NCBI GenBank assembly: GCA_024036415.1
Contig: JAMWET010000681.1
Location: 1-64,000, forward strand
DNA: 64,000 nucleotides
Reading direction: 5' to 3'
From: Prochilodus magdalenae
Taxonomy: Eukaryota > Chordata > Actinopteri > Characiformes > Prochilodontidae
Program-made: the position numbers and the translations under genes
The notes under the pieces: generated by a model
What the model was told of the DNA's origin: nothing
Databases searched by the model: none
The model's input: the letters and a program-made list of their open reading frames with translations, nothing else
Part shown: piece by piece, positions 34,681-46,089 of the stretch
Position numbering within the stretch: position 1 is the stretch's first letter
Layout: every line of letters starts with the position of its first letter

Positions 34681-35250
34681 GCAGCAGGCCTGGCGGCAGA
34701 CTGGTAAGGATATCTAACAGGGAAGAGGTGCTGAGCTGCAGTGTCTAATGCCTGATGATGTATTCTGTTTCCCCAGCGCATTAGATTTGTGGAGACTGCC
34801 TTGTCTTTGGGATGGCAACACTGACGCCGCGTCCATTCTAACAATATATAGATTTTGCTGAGCTCTTTAGGAAAGCGTTGGCGACTTCAAAGTGCGGGTT
34901 TCGGTCCAAAGAGGCAAGGGGGATAACAGCTTGAGCTTCTCAAGAAACCAGCAGTAAAAGCTTTATTGAAAGCTGGCCATTTAAATCCCGTGTGCCGGAG
35001 CTTTGTCAACTGGACCCACTCAGCTCTCGATTTCTTCGCCTGGCCGTCCTTATTTTAATATTTGGACTCATTTGCAGGGAGGCCGGCGGCAAAGAGTAGA
35101 GAAAGACTCGGGCCAGCGTTCACCATCTGAGCGCTCCTCTTTTGAGGTGGGCTAAGAAGAAGGGAGGCGCTTGAGAACAATGCTAAGTCTTTCCAAGGCC
35201 TCCTTTTCTCCTCTCGCTCCTCCTCCTCGGGCCCAGGCGAGTTAGAAGGC
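34681..35250. other. Unique sequence, possible regulatory patch
   Basis: 34840-35060 is repeat-free and GC-balanced (aaagctttattgaaagctgg) and may continue the preceding regulatory region. A minus-strand frame at 35055-35255 is Glu/Arg-rich low complexity and not called. Confidence 0.3.
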
Positions 35251-36355
35251 AGCACCAGGTGTCTCTGCCTACCACTGGCATTCCTTCTCTCGGACCCGAA
35301 GCCCAGCGGAGGGAGGAATCAAGGAAAAAACTGAGAGAGAAAAAAACAAAAAACCAGGCAGACTAGCTCCCAACCTTTGCCGCCCCCGGCAAGAATGGAT
35401 TCATCTGATTCGAGCCTCTTCTTCTTCTTTCACATTGGGGGGGAAGAAGTGCCAACTGCGGCTAACGTGCTGCTGGAAGCGTGGCGCGTTTGTGACACTC
35501 CTCAGCACACACAAGCGTACAGCTGGCACTCACACAGACAGGTGGCCTGGCAAGGATCTCCCTCCAAAGGAACTGGCACGCCCTGGAAAAAAAGCAGTCC
35601 CTCCTCTCTTCCCCACCTTCTCTCTCTCTCTCTTTCTTTCAGTGCTAGTTCTGTTGTGAAGTGGAGCGTCGGGTGGACTGGGACTTGCATTGTACTTGCT
35701 GAGCATATGCTTTACATATGTTCAACACCATGGAAAGTCTGTGAAGCAGCGCTAAGTAAATAAATAACGAGCAGCGTCCAATGGAAGTGCGGACTGGGTG
35801 TCCATGAGCCATAATCAGCATTACTATCTTTTACATGTCTCTTTGTGGCGTGGTCATCGGCGAGCATTTCACAAGCGTCACAAGCGTCATCCGTTCCATG
35901 TGGTGCCTTTTGCCGTTTGCGGCGTTGTTCCGAAAGCCCCTACCGAAAGCCAAAATCCGAAAATCTACTGCCTTCTCCTAAATACAGCCATTGTCCCCAA
36001 ATGAAAAAGGTTTGCCTGAGGCAAGGAAAACAATGTCACTCTTTGGACGGGAGGGGGATGAGTGTTTATGAAGACAGACAAAGGGTACACATCTTGGCTT
36101 CCTGCTCCGCTTTGGCACTTTCCAGTGGTGCCAGCTTGCTCAGTGCCAGCTCATCGTGCCCACTCTGCCTTCTCCTCCATCTGCTAGGGCAAGAGGCCTA
36201 AGAGGGTCAGTGCCCACTCCTCTATACGCCCAGTCTTCAGTCACAGCCTGCAGTTAGTTACTGTGGACACAAGTACTGTGAACGGAAAAGGCCAGTGTTC
36301 GTTCCCCATATGTTCCTCATTCTCATTCGCTTCTTAACCAGAACGTAAACTGCTA
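35251..36355. other. Unique sequence with a short (CT)n
   Basis: Pyrimidine run near 35620-35640. Overlapping open frames at 35377-35763 and 35845-36201 have no domain signature. No gene called. Confidence 0.3.
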
Positions 36356-36394
36356 CACAAACAAACAAACAAACAAACAAACAAACAAGCAAAC
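36356..36394. repeat. (AAAC)n microsatellite
   Basis: About nine acaa units. The minus-strand frame reading LFVCLFVC is an artefact. Confidence 0.95.
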
Positions 36395-36900
36395 CAAGCC
36401 CATTTAATATGTCGTATTTGATTGGCTGTAACTCCTCAGAGAAGCTCTCCCTCCTTGCCAGATGTAGACAGTCTAGTGCAAACATTTACAGAGTCATGTT
36501 TCTCTTTCCTTAAGACGGGGCTGAACTAGCCTGGAGCGGTCTTAACTGTCTCTGGGAACGGCGCCATACCCTCCATGCAGCATGTGTAATAGCCTAGAAA
36601 ATCACTTAGCGGATTCCCTCAAAACCCAACATCCACACTTGGGGTTTCCTTTTCTTCCCCTCCCCCTCCATTCAGCTGTAACGACCGTGCCCGTCAGTTT
36701 GTTTCTTCCTCTTTTTATCTTCCCTTTCGCGTATTTACATGCAGCCAGAGTCGGAGGCTGACGGCGTCTAGGCATCACCAGCCGGCCTGCGATAATCATT
36801 CAAAGCACCCTCATGTGTTTCTTGTTTTAAGAGCCATATTATTTGAATAAGCCGTCTGTTAAGATGATGGTAGCAGATATGCCTTACTGAGAGCCATGCT
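36395..36900. other. Unique sequence, possible regulatory patch
   Basis: 36700-36860 (gcgtatttacatgcagccag; gcctgcgataatcattcaaa) is repeat-free and enhancer-like. No exon seen. Confidence 0.3.
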
Positions 36901-38439
36901 GTCCTGTTTACGTACATCTGTTTTACTTTATACCTGAGTGTTCAAAATAACGAACCCCTAATGCACTTCTAAAATGGTGCTTGTCTGGTATGGGTATGGA
37001 ACCTCCAGTAATAGGTCTTGGGTCTCGTATCGGAGGGCACGTGTTCTAGAGTTTTCTCGTGCTTGTCTTTGTTTCCTCTGAGGTCCACTAGAATGGTTAT
37101 GCATCAAATAGGCTAAGACTGATGTATGGAGTTCATCTCTGCTGCGGTCAGCTTCCTTACGTTGTGCCTATTTCATAATGCAGTGGGACATAAACAGACT
37201 TATATGGTTATCAGTTTGAATGAGCAGGGTTTAGCCTCTGTGGACTGATATATGCAAAGGCACTGATTTTCTTGATGCTGCAAAAACAATGAATTGAGGA
37301 CGTGTTGTTTTAGCTCTGCATCCCAGTTCCAGTGCCCGTTACAGTATGGAAACTTACCATTACATGCTACATTAAATACTCTTATTTATCTGCACCATGA
37401 TACTTTTTAAAACGCTGACCTCTGACCTCACATGAGGACATTGTTTGTTTCCAAAACAACTTCCCGTACAGAGACAATGTTTAGTTTTGATATTTGTTAG
37501 GTCCTACTAATCACAGATAGCTAGGAGAAATTAAACTTGCACACCGAGCAGGTCTGGGTCTCAGGAGGTTACGAGGGGTCTTCACACTCGCTGTACTGAG
37601 AGGCTCATTAAGGACCTTTATTTCCTATGACTGTGCTGATCAGGGCGTGCTTCTCTCAGACAGATCAGTAACACAAGACTAAGGCATGTGACAACATGAA
37701 GTCTTTGCCTGCAGCTGACGCTTCTCTCCCATATGGAGAATAAGCAGGACAATGAGGTTACATTTCACCGTGTGTGGCTACATCTCAGAATCACGTTGGC
37801 TCTCTGCGAGGGGGCTCTGGCTAGAGGAGGAGAGAGAAGGGGCAGATTGGAGGCTCGTTCCACAGCTCTCCTCCAGGCTGCCCGGTCAGCTGTCAGCGCG
37901 CTAACGCGACCTGTCGCCATTCTCCTCGCCTCGACGCACTTTCACCCTTTTGTCCCACCCTGATCCAGACAAGCAATTAGCATCACAAGCTAACTGCTAG
38001 GAGTCACTTTCCTGTAGGTTTTTTTGGTGCTGCCTAGAGACAGTGGACATCACGCTGGAGTAGATAATCATCAGCTAGCACTTCTCCTGGCAGGGCATGA
38101 TGCTCATGTCCGGAGACTAATTGGCTGCTTCCTAATAAAAAGCAGATCGGATTTTCTGCTCAGTTTGTTGGGCCTCCTACACGTGACTACACGTGATATT
38201 CGACCATAGCCGTACAGTTAACTTAAGTGCTTTAACACAGTTACAGTATGACTGCGTACTTTAATAAAGCGGCAGTGTAACAAAGCTCTTGTTCGACTTT
38301 ACACACAATACACTTGCCGTTAAAAATGCTGTTGCTCCAAAAGACTTGTTCTCCTTGTAAATGAATGAATTTTTGGCACTACTCCAAGGTGTGACATGCA
38401 TACATACATACAGAGACAGGTATACACAAGCATACATAT
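36901..38439. other. Unique sequence, no gene seen
   Basis: Ordinary sequence. 37960-38160 (gcaattagcatcacaagcta; gatcggattttctgctcag) is mildly enhancer-like. A short tac/cat run lies near 38397-38410. Confidence 0.33.
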
Positions 38440-38830
38440 GAAATACTCAGCCCAGCCTTGAAGCCTTCTTGTAAATTAGCCTTTGAGAAGCTAGCAATGA
38501 AGTTCTTCTTAAAAACTACAAGAATGGCAAATGAATATTCCAGGCATGTCTCTCAAAGCAATCAGAATTATGAACAGCCTCTTGGTAATTAAAATCTTGC
38601 GTCCCCAAGGAGCAGGCATTTAACTAATGAAAGCTGTGTTCTAATGAAAGGGAGACTCTCTCATTAGCAAGCAAAGAATGCTCTCAAAAGAATCGCACAT
38701 AGGGTAAAAGCACGTCATCAAAACACTCCTCACTTGAAAGACGCTGGGAAATATTGTAATAAAGCCAAGATCCTTGCCTAAACAAATTTCAAGGCCTGCA
38801 AAAGACAATCATAACGACGGCTTTGAGGAT
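38440..38830. promoter_or_regulatory. Candidate conserved non-coding element
   Basis: Almost 400 bp of repeat-free, purine-rich sequence with words such as tgtaaattagcctttgag, caaatgaatattccaggc, ttggtaattaaaatcttgcg, ctaatgaaagctg, ctcattagcaagcaaag and gacaatcataacgac. Texture strongly resembles vertebrate conserved enhancers. No splice-bounded open frame. Confidence 0.45.
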
Positions 38831-39172
38831 GGGGGCGGGGGGCGGCGGGGTGGGGGGTGTCTTAATTTCCAGCATCTTAATTGAAAAGCTGTGGAAGGAC
38901 GACGGTGCATGCGACTTTTTCGGGAAGGTACTCTGTGTTCTCTTGATGGAAAATGGAAGGGAAAAGAAAGTGCTTTTTAGACTTTTTTCAATAGTCTTAC
39001 CCTTTGATCCATGTCACCTCGTTCGAAATGGGTGGACTTGGACCCGTGCACAACTGTGGAAGACTGCTCATACCTTTGAATGAGGCCCAGAGCCGGAGGC
39101 TGTACTGTTTGAATAGGTGCTTAGTACCACATCATGGGCCAACTTAACAATCATCATCTGCAAAGGCCGGGA

Positions 39173-39173
<1 letters not shown>
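38831..39173. other. G-rich run and unique sequence
   Basis: G-rich at 38828-38862 (gggggcggggggcggcgggg), a possible quadruplex-forming tract. No gene. Confidence 0.4.

Positions 39174-39217
<44 letters not shown>
39174..39217. repeat. (AC)n microsatellite
   Basis: About 21 uninterrupted AC units. Confidence 0.97.
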
Positions 39218-39770
39218 ACTGCCAAGTCCGTATTGAATCACGGCTAGAAAAACAGACTTTTAAAGTTCCACCGGATCTTTAGTGCCGAGTTCTTCCTGGT
39301 CAGTGGCTTGTGAATGTACGGTACACCCAGCAGATGTTGGAAATGAGACTCCGAGGACGATAATGAGGGGTGTCTGTACAGAGGCTGCAGGGAAGATCAA
39401 TAATAACAATGGTGTTGACTGAACATTCAACATTAATGCATACATTTTATACATTGTTTTTTTTTTTAAATAAATTAAAATGAATTAAATTTCAAGTAAA
39501 TAAAAGTTATTCTATTGGTCTTTCGAAATGTCTGATTAATTCAGTCATAGCCGTGTAAACAAAGTCATTCAGAAACTTGCCAAATCACATGTCTTTGCAA
39601 TGCCAGTGATGAGATCCAGGTGCTGCAGGTGCTATAAAGCCCAATTTGTTAGCTCTCCAAAACATCTAATGAACTAACTCTCCTTTGGGTTTATATGGAA
39701 TGTTGATAACTGTAAAATAGTGAGCTCACCAGACGAGTCACCCTGCACGTTCAAGGTGGTAGTACCTTCA
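39218..39770. other. Unique sequence, no gene seen
   Basis: AT-rich at 39440-39530; nothing to call. Confidence 0.4.
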
Positions 39771-39795
39771 GACTCCTGCAGATGGCGCTGCACGA
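39771..39795 (+). promoter_or_regulatory. Weaker CTCF-like motif
   Basis: tgcagatggcgctgc at about 39777-39791 matches the AGATGGCGC half of CTCF sites but has imperfect upstream bases. Confidence 0.22.
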
Positions 39796-40320
39796 GGATG
39801 ATGGGTCTATAAACCCCTGTGGGGTGTGAGTGACGGGATTCATAGATTGGGAAGAGGTGCTACAGTGCAGGGAGTGTCTCGTTCCATGTGTGGAAAATGG
39901 CTCCAGAGCAGATGTTAATGATTGGCTAAAAGGAGGGACTGCATGTGGGCGTGGCTAACCCTAACCCTAGGAAGTAGCTGAATCTGCAGGTGTATAGAAG
40001 CAGACGGTCATACGGGTCTACCAGCAGTGGATAAAATCCCAGTCTGTTCTCCGATGTCTACATAGAAGGTATGTGGCTTTGGTCAGGGCAAAAAAAAGTC
40101 CAGATATGGTTGTACGCTCCCCTTTCCACCCTCTGATTTGGTCCTTAATGACACAAGTTGATTTTTCAGTGAGCTCATAAATAACATGATGAGCTCTGCT
40201 CTGATTGGCTGGTTACAGCGAGACGCCGCAATTATCATACAGAAGAACCGTGAACATAAACACAGCCAGAATACCAAATGGTCCATGTAAACAAACTTAC
40301 TATTGATCATACTCATACTA
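39796..40320. other. Unique sequence, no gene seen
   Basis: Ordinary sequence. Nothing in the 77-codon minus frame at 40083-40316 supports a gene. Confidence 0.35.
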
Positions 40321-40600
40321 TTTAGTTAGCTATGCTAGTTAGCTTGGTGCTTGCTAGTAGCTAACGTTAGCTAAACTAGCTACTGGCTTTCCATCTGGAC
40401 ACCAACACACAGTAAATCCTCACTATGGAGCTCTCAGTTTAAGATGATCTGCTCCAACCGGCAAACACGGATACAATCACACAGCTTGGCTGCTACTTAC
40501 AGGCTGCTGTTGGGGCTGTGATGCTAATAAAGGTGGAGCTCATGATGTCAAACCTACCCACCGAGTTTCAATCCTGTTGGTCAGTTCCTTCTGGGTGCTA
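40321..40600. repeat. Dispersed-repeat fragment and isolated transposon end
   Basis: 40320-40400 is dense in gctagtagctaacgttagc-type words. 40430-40520 is the inverted counterpart of 130-245. 40541-40600 (gatgtcaaacctacccaccg to ttccttctgggtgcta) matches the right terminal segment of the deleted Tc1-like family (copies A-C) without any transposase sequence, so it is a terminal fragment of that family or of a relative. Confidence 0.6.
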
Positions 40601-41559
40601 GTTTTTATTTATTTATTTGTACTAGTATTATTTTAATGGGGACTATACATGCACCATCTTCCTACTGTCACTCTAACCTACACCTCGTCCACCGCAGGAA
40701 ACCATCAACACCTGAAATACACTGAAACCTGAAGAAACGCTGAGGAGCCGCTGATGTGCTGAAACTGTAGACTTTTTTAGGTATGCAGAAACGCTCCGTT
40801 TGTAACTGGACTCAGAGGTATCGATGGCATGGAGGTCAGTTTATGGACTACTGAGGCTAAGGCTGGTACCTGAGGTCTTTACCTTAGCATAGCGTAGCCT
40901 TCATATAGGCGTATGGGACTTGTGGTTCGAGTCTGTTTCCGAATACATGTCGGTAATACCTAAAGGTTTCCAATCCCAGTGTTTAATCCTAGGCCAGACT
41001 GCAGCCAATAGCGAGCAAGCAGGCTCACGTAGGTGCTGCTCCCCAGTCTCTCTGTTGTCTTGCCACTCTGATGTTTAGCTCTTTTGACAAGAGCGTTTTA
41101 GCAGTATCATCTCCTCCTGCCTTGCTTCGATAGAGCAGGGCGCTTGGCTCGGACACTGGCTGCCAAAGGCTAGCCCAGCTCCAACATGCGCAGCCCCTGT
41201 AGTGCCCTACCGGCAACTCAGCCATTGGCACCTGTCAGCTGACTGCGCCAGCCATGCCATGTGAAGCAAACTAATGGGTCATAACATGTGCCCTAGGGCC
41301 TGTGGAGGTCTATGTCTTACACTAGGATGAAGAGACTGCGAGGGGCCGCTAGGGCTGACGTGCTTGCTGTAGGACTGGGCAATATGATGATATTTACTGT
41401 TATCATGATAAGTGATGTATGGTATGATCCATATTATGACCATATACCATACAACACTGACCAGCTGCGTGTTTGCAGCATTGCTCTTTACCTGTGTTTC
41501 ACTGACATGTGGAGAGTTCTGTTACTTTATTTAATAAACCATCCTAGTATCTACACCCA
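40601..41559. other. Unique sequence, no gene seen
   Basis: Contains ggttcgagtc at about 40925, which resembles a tRNA B box, but no A box or cloverleaf could be built. Nothing else to call. Confidence 0.35.
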
Positions 41560-41775
41560 CTGTCCCCTCCATCAGCCCACCGACCATACAGGACACTCTG
41601 TAGGTGTACAGGTCCAGACTGTAGTCCATCTGTTTCTCTGTGTACTGTATTACTCTGTGTAGACCCCACAGTATTACCCTGTTTCTTCAATGGTAAGGAC
41701 GACCCCCACAGGAGTGTCCCACATACAGCAGTACTATGTGGGTGGTGGATCATTCTAAGCACTGCAGTGTCCACA
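41560..41775. repeat. Dispersed fish repeat, copy 1 (truncated)
   Basis: Nearly identical to 62850-63030 through gaccatacaggacactctg, gtgtacaggtccagactgta, ttctctgtgtactgtatta and tgggtggtggatcattct. This 'ggtggtggatcattctcagcactgcagtg' unit is widespread in otophysan fish genomes as I know them; its class is uncertain. This copy is cut off at about 41772 by the AT microsatellite. Confidence 0.75.
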
Positions 41776-41790
41776 TATACATACATATAT

Positions 41791-41829
<39 letters not shown>

Positions 41830-41863
41830 CATATATACACATATATACACATATAGATATCTA

Positions 41864-41948
<85 letters not shown>

Positions 41949-41953
41949 TGTAT

Positions 41954-41984
<31 letters not shown>

Positions 41985-42040
41985 AACAAGTAATTATATA
42001 TATCTGTATATGTATATACACACATGTATACACACACACC
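41772..42040. repeat. Long compound (TA)n/(CA)n microsatellite
   Basis: Alternating ta/ca/ga tracts with an uninterrupted TA run of about 80 bp (41866-41944) followed by an AC run to about 41980. Long Tyr/Ile open frames on both strands are artefacts. Such tracts often form hairpins and their assembled length may be unreliable. Confidence 0.97.
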
Positions 42041-42570
42041 CTATTGAGGTCACTGGAACACTGGAATGTCCAATGCAACTTTTCTGATTCTGTGATCAGA
42101 TGTGCTTGAGGTGACTGTCCTGCTAGAAGACGCAACTACAGCCCAGTCTTAGTCTCCTGGCTGAGCCAGACACGTTTTGTTCTGATTGCCTGGTGTTCGT
42201 CAGGGCAGATGATGTCATCCATTCTAACAAGATTCCCAGGGCCCTTGGAAGAAAAGCAGCTCCACTTCACAAAGGGAATTAGGTCGTATAACCTTGACTC
42301 TTCCTGATGAACGAGCCTCCAGTGTCTCCTGCCAGAAAACTTCCATTTTTGCCTTATCTGACCACAGAGCTCGACTCCATTCAGGATTCAGGTTTTAGTG
42401 ACGATAGCAAATCCCACGCACATACTTTTCTAACTGTTGTCAGAGTTTTTCTAACAACAACAGTGACTGGCATAGAGCTGGAGTGTTTTTTAAAACTTGG
42501 TGACCTTGAATCCAATCAATCCAGCTATGACCTTTGGATACGGGTTTGCTTATAGAACCAAACCTCCCCC
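42041..42570 (-). mobile_element. Possible Tc1-like transposase fossil (third lineage), minus strand
   Basis: On the minus strand ALWSDKAKMEVF (about 42325-42360) has the form of the first-catalytic-Asp motif 'xLWSDETKIELFG' of salmonid-type Tc1 transposases. Flanking pieces, RAEWSRALWSDKAKMEVF-like upstream and downstream short fragments, are frame-shifted and contain stops. No terminal repeats were identified, and the other two catalytic residues were not found. Moderately likely to be a transposon fossil. Confidence 0.45.
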
Positions 42571-44240
42571 TGTGAAACCTCCTATTGTATATTCAGGGGT
42601 TTGATGTCAAAGCACAATGCAATGATGCGTAAGTCATTTTAATACCAGCATTGGTGGCTAATTGAGAAATATGGAGAAATATTGAATGTTGTTTTGAATT
42701 AGTCAGTGGCTTTGTGAGTGTGCAGTAATATACACACACTTTGCACTTCACACAGTTTAGTACTACACATGTCAGTTCTATTTATGCATGAGCGTATGAA
42801 GCATTTGAGGCTAATAACAGACATTCCTGCAGATGGCATGTTTATGTAAACATCAGTAATCAGGATTAATCAAGTAATCATTTAAATTAAGATCTTTAAG
42901 CTCCTTTATGCTCGATATGCGACTTATCTTTGGTTCTGACCTAGGAAAAAGGTGGCCACCCCACTGTAGCAGCCACAGTGCTGTGTGACGTCCCTGCACA
43001 GCAGCATGCTGCAGACTGTTTTAGTGTGACACGTAGGAGCAGGCAGTTCCAGAAACAGGACTACATGAACACGGACTGATCTCACTTAAGCACTGCTAAC
43101 TGCTTCAAAGGAAGCTCAGTGATAACATGAACAAACTTCTTTCATGTTCTTTGGCTATATCTCTCCCTGAGCACCTCACGATGCCACGATGCGTAGTGCA
43201 GGTAAACAGTGTTTCCTATCTGACTTGTTACTGCATTTTCTAAAACGTTAGAACAGTGCATGGACCCTCCGACAGGCAGAGCTGTGCTCAGGCAGGTCAG
43301 GCTGATTTCATCCCTCACTTTTAATGTAGAAGGAAGAAAGCAAGCCAACAGTCTGAGAGCCTCCAGGGACGCCTGTTAGCGATCAAGCTAACAGTAGATA
43401 GAACTTAGTTACGTAATGAGGGTGTATTATTATTAAATCCTTATTAATTCATCATTTGCAGAGTAGAAGGCTATGGGAAGGTGTATGTTGCTACATCTCA
43501 CAAAAGGATGGTTCTTTTAACCTGGTTGTTCTCAGTGTATAATTTGAACAGCTCAAAGTCTGTGTTAATGCTAATCCTGCTTCTGTTTACTCTGCCTGTC
43601 ATTGGCTACCTGTCCTTAAACAACCTAATCAGGCACCAGGCATTCAGCATCACTAGCAGGAGGCTATTCGGATAGATCTAAACTGAAAGTCCTGAGTTCA
43701 AGACTTTATCCAGAGCGAAACAGAGAAATGGACTTGGTTAATAGCCAAAGGAGTAACCACCACACCTTTGCTGTTCTCTCACACAGGCCATAAACAATGC
43801 GAGGACAAAACAACGCGACCACATATTTGTTCAGACAAATCCTCCTCTCTCGGTGTGCACTGGTGGAGTGCACTGTGTGTGGGAGTCTTCTGAAGGACTG
43901 GAGGACTCTCATGCACAAATGGAGCTGCAGGCCGACTAGAGGACTCTTTCAAAGTGAACAATCTGTCTCTCCACCAAAGGTCTCCCTTGCAGTAAACAGT
44001 GTGTGAGGCTGCAGTGAAGGACGGTCGTGGAGTGGCTAATCGGCTGGACGTAGAGAACCTCCGTGGCAGGGAGAGAACAATGCGGTCGGGCTGCTTAAGA
44101 GCAGCGGGCTCGGGCAGGTCCTGAGGCGCGCCACTGAACTGCGACCTTGCTCATAAAGACTGCTCCCTGCCACTGCCTCTTTGGAGAAACTTATGATTCA
44201 TATAGCCCTAGTGCACATGTGCTTTCTATCCATTTCTCTT
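42571..44240. other. Unique sequence, no gene recognised
   Basis: Open frames at 43481-43675 (one hydrophobic stretch, VLMLILLLFTLPVIGYL) and 43706-44006 (both strands) lack splice support and recognisable domains. No repeats recognised. Confidence 0.3.
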
Positions 44241-44426
44241 TTGCTGTCTCCCTCTCTCTCTCTCTCTTTCCCTCTTTCTCTCAGATGCATTCTCTTCAGC
44301 ACATTCACACACACACACACACTCATTGCATGACCTTAACATCAGATTGCTGATGGTTAGGCTTTTTTCCCCCACTCCCTTTAGATGTCCTACATATCAC
44401 AATAGCCTTGCCTTAAGTAGGAACAC

Positions 44427-44473
<47 letters not shown>

Positions 44474-44475
44474 AC
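44241..44475. repeat. (CT)n and (CA)n microsatellites
   Basis: Pyrimidine runs at about 44247-44283 and 44429-44470 and a CA run at 44306-44322. Confidence 0.93.
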
Positions 44476-45160
44476 CTGCTCACATTGTCTCCAACCTCTG
44501 GCACTACCTTAATTAGAACACACTAAGGCTGCTCTTCACTCTCTGTCTTTCTTTTAAGCAGCATAATTAGATTAGTGTCGGAGACCTGGCGCAATCGCTT
44601 CGAGGGAGGCTGAAGGAGTGGAAGCGATGAAGGGAGACAGGTGGCCTCTCTCTCTCTTCCCCTTTTCCTTCTTCTTTCCAACAATAAGACATGATGAGAC
44701 AAGGTGTGGCCCCCGTTCTGCTCCCCTCGGCAGGTGCTCCTACAGTGCAGGTGTTTCGCGTCAGCAAGTAAATGCATGTGTGTGCTTTTGTGTGCGGCTG
44801 CACCCGAGACCGAGCAGACCAGACACGGGCTCATCTGTGGCTCGACACCCACACAATAAATGACATGTGACATTAAAGGGGTTTTATCCCAGATTAAACA
44901 TTCCAACCTCGTACGCTGCAGGCCAGCGTGAGGGTGGGCTCACCGCTGAGTTTGTGTATCGCATGATTATCAAACCTAGGCAGCCACATGTTCTCCAGCG
45001 ATCTGAAACAAACTCTCTGGCAGTCTGAGATGCACTTCAGTTTATCCTAGAAACTTTCCCTTTCTTTTCCATGAGCCAGGATAACCTGGAGGGCTGCTGC
45101 TCAAACTTCAAACCTGAGAGCATTTATCATCTCACTTGTCTGTGTTTTATTGCAGTGTAT
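44476..45160. promoter_or_regulatory. Weak candidate regulatory region
   Basis: ctaccttaattagaacacac (44506) and cagcataattagattagtg (44561) are enhancer-like. GC-richer sequence follows to 44900. Minus-strand frames of up to 127 codons have no domain signature. Call is tentative. Confidence 0.25.
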
Positions 45161-45660
45161 AGCAGGAGAATTGGTTTTATTGACTGATCGGATCTGCCAT
45201 GCTACTCATAACTGATCATATATGCATAGTGTACGATTCTGTCTCTCACTCCACTCCAGGATAACTACTGATTATTCTTAAACACCGTTTACAGTTATTT
45301 CCATTTCCAACATGTTTCTGTATTTGTGGCAGAAAAAAAAAATCTGTGTTTTTAAAGATGTTGATATATGTAATATTTGATAAAGGTGTTGAAGCCTTCG
45401 TTGGTGGATTTCTGTGTACTGGGAGAAAAGGAAGTGCAGGAAACAGAGGGCGTTAAGTGAAAACTCCTTTATGGAATATGGCAGAGGTGGAGAAACCACT
45501 GCCCAGTGCTGGCTGAGATGCCTGGAAAGCAGGTAGGTGCCCTCTAGCCACTCAGCTGGGTGGAACGAACAAACTCCGCGCAACCCCACAGCTCAGCAAA
45601 GAAAAGCACAAGTAACTAAATTTCACATCTTTAAGATAACATCCACACCTATTTACAGCA
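45161..45660. other. Unique sequence, no gene seen
   Basis: Ordinary sequence with an A run at 45334-45342. A stretch gaaagcag/gtaggt at 45526-45534 resembles a donor, but no exon is evident. Confidence 0.35.
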
Positions 45661-46089
45661 CTGAGGTTTGTCTTAATGTGAGACTGATAGATCTCAGCTA
45701 TTTTATCTCTCTTTCGTTTGTTCCTGAATTTCTCTGGTTCTTGGCATGACGTCTGGCTTATGAGTTTCTCCTTGGCTTTGTCAGGCAAGTCCTATTTAAG
45801 TGACTTCTTGGTTGAGAACAGGTGTGGCAGTAATCAGGTCTGGGTGTGGCTAGAGAAATTGAACTCAGGTGTGACAAACCACAGTTATGTTTCACACAGG
45901 GCCATGTAGGTTTGGATTTTTTTCTCCCTTAATAATAAAAACCTTCATTTAAAAACCTGCATTCTGTGTTTACTTGTGTTGTCTTTGACTAATATTTACA
46001 TTTGCTTGATGATCTGAAACATTTAAGAGACAAACATGCAAAAAAATAAGAAACCATGATGGGGGCAAACAGTTTTTCACACCACTGTA
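45661..46089 (-). mobile_element. Tc1-like transposon end with transposase N-terminus (fourth lineage), minus strand
   Basis: The minus strand at about 45685-45765 encodes CQEPEKFRNKRKRDKIAEIYQS, recognisable as the start of the Tc1-type transposase helix-turn-helix (IQEQ...KIxEIYQS). The 5' leader and the terminal repeat follow, ending tttttcacaccactgta at 46089 on plus. The rest of the transposase (all catalytic residues) is missing. The leader includes gtttggatttttttctccc and ttacttgtgttgtctttgac, shared by a very common fish Tc1 family. The element is 5'-end only. Confidence 0.85.

Noticed and set aside
40920..40935. tRNA gene or tRNA-derived SINE
   Set aside because: Only a B-box-like ggttcgagtc is present; no A box or cloverleaf could be drawn.
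41544..42135. Tyr/Ile-rich proteins on both strands
   Set aside because: Translations of the TA/CA microsatellite.
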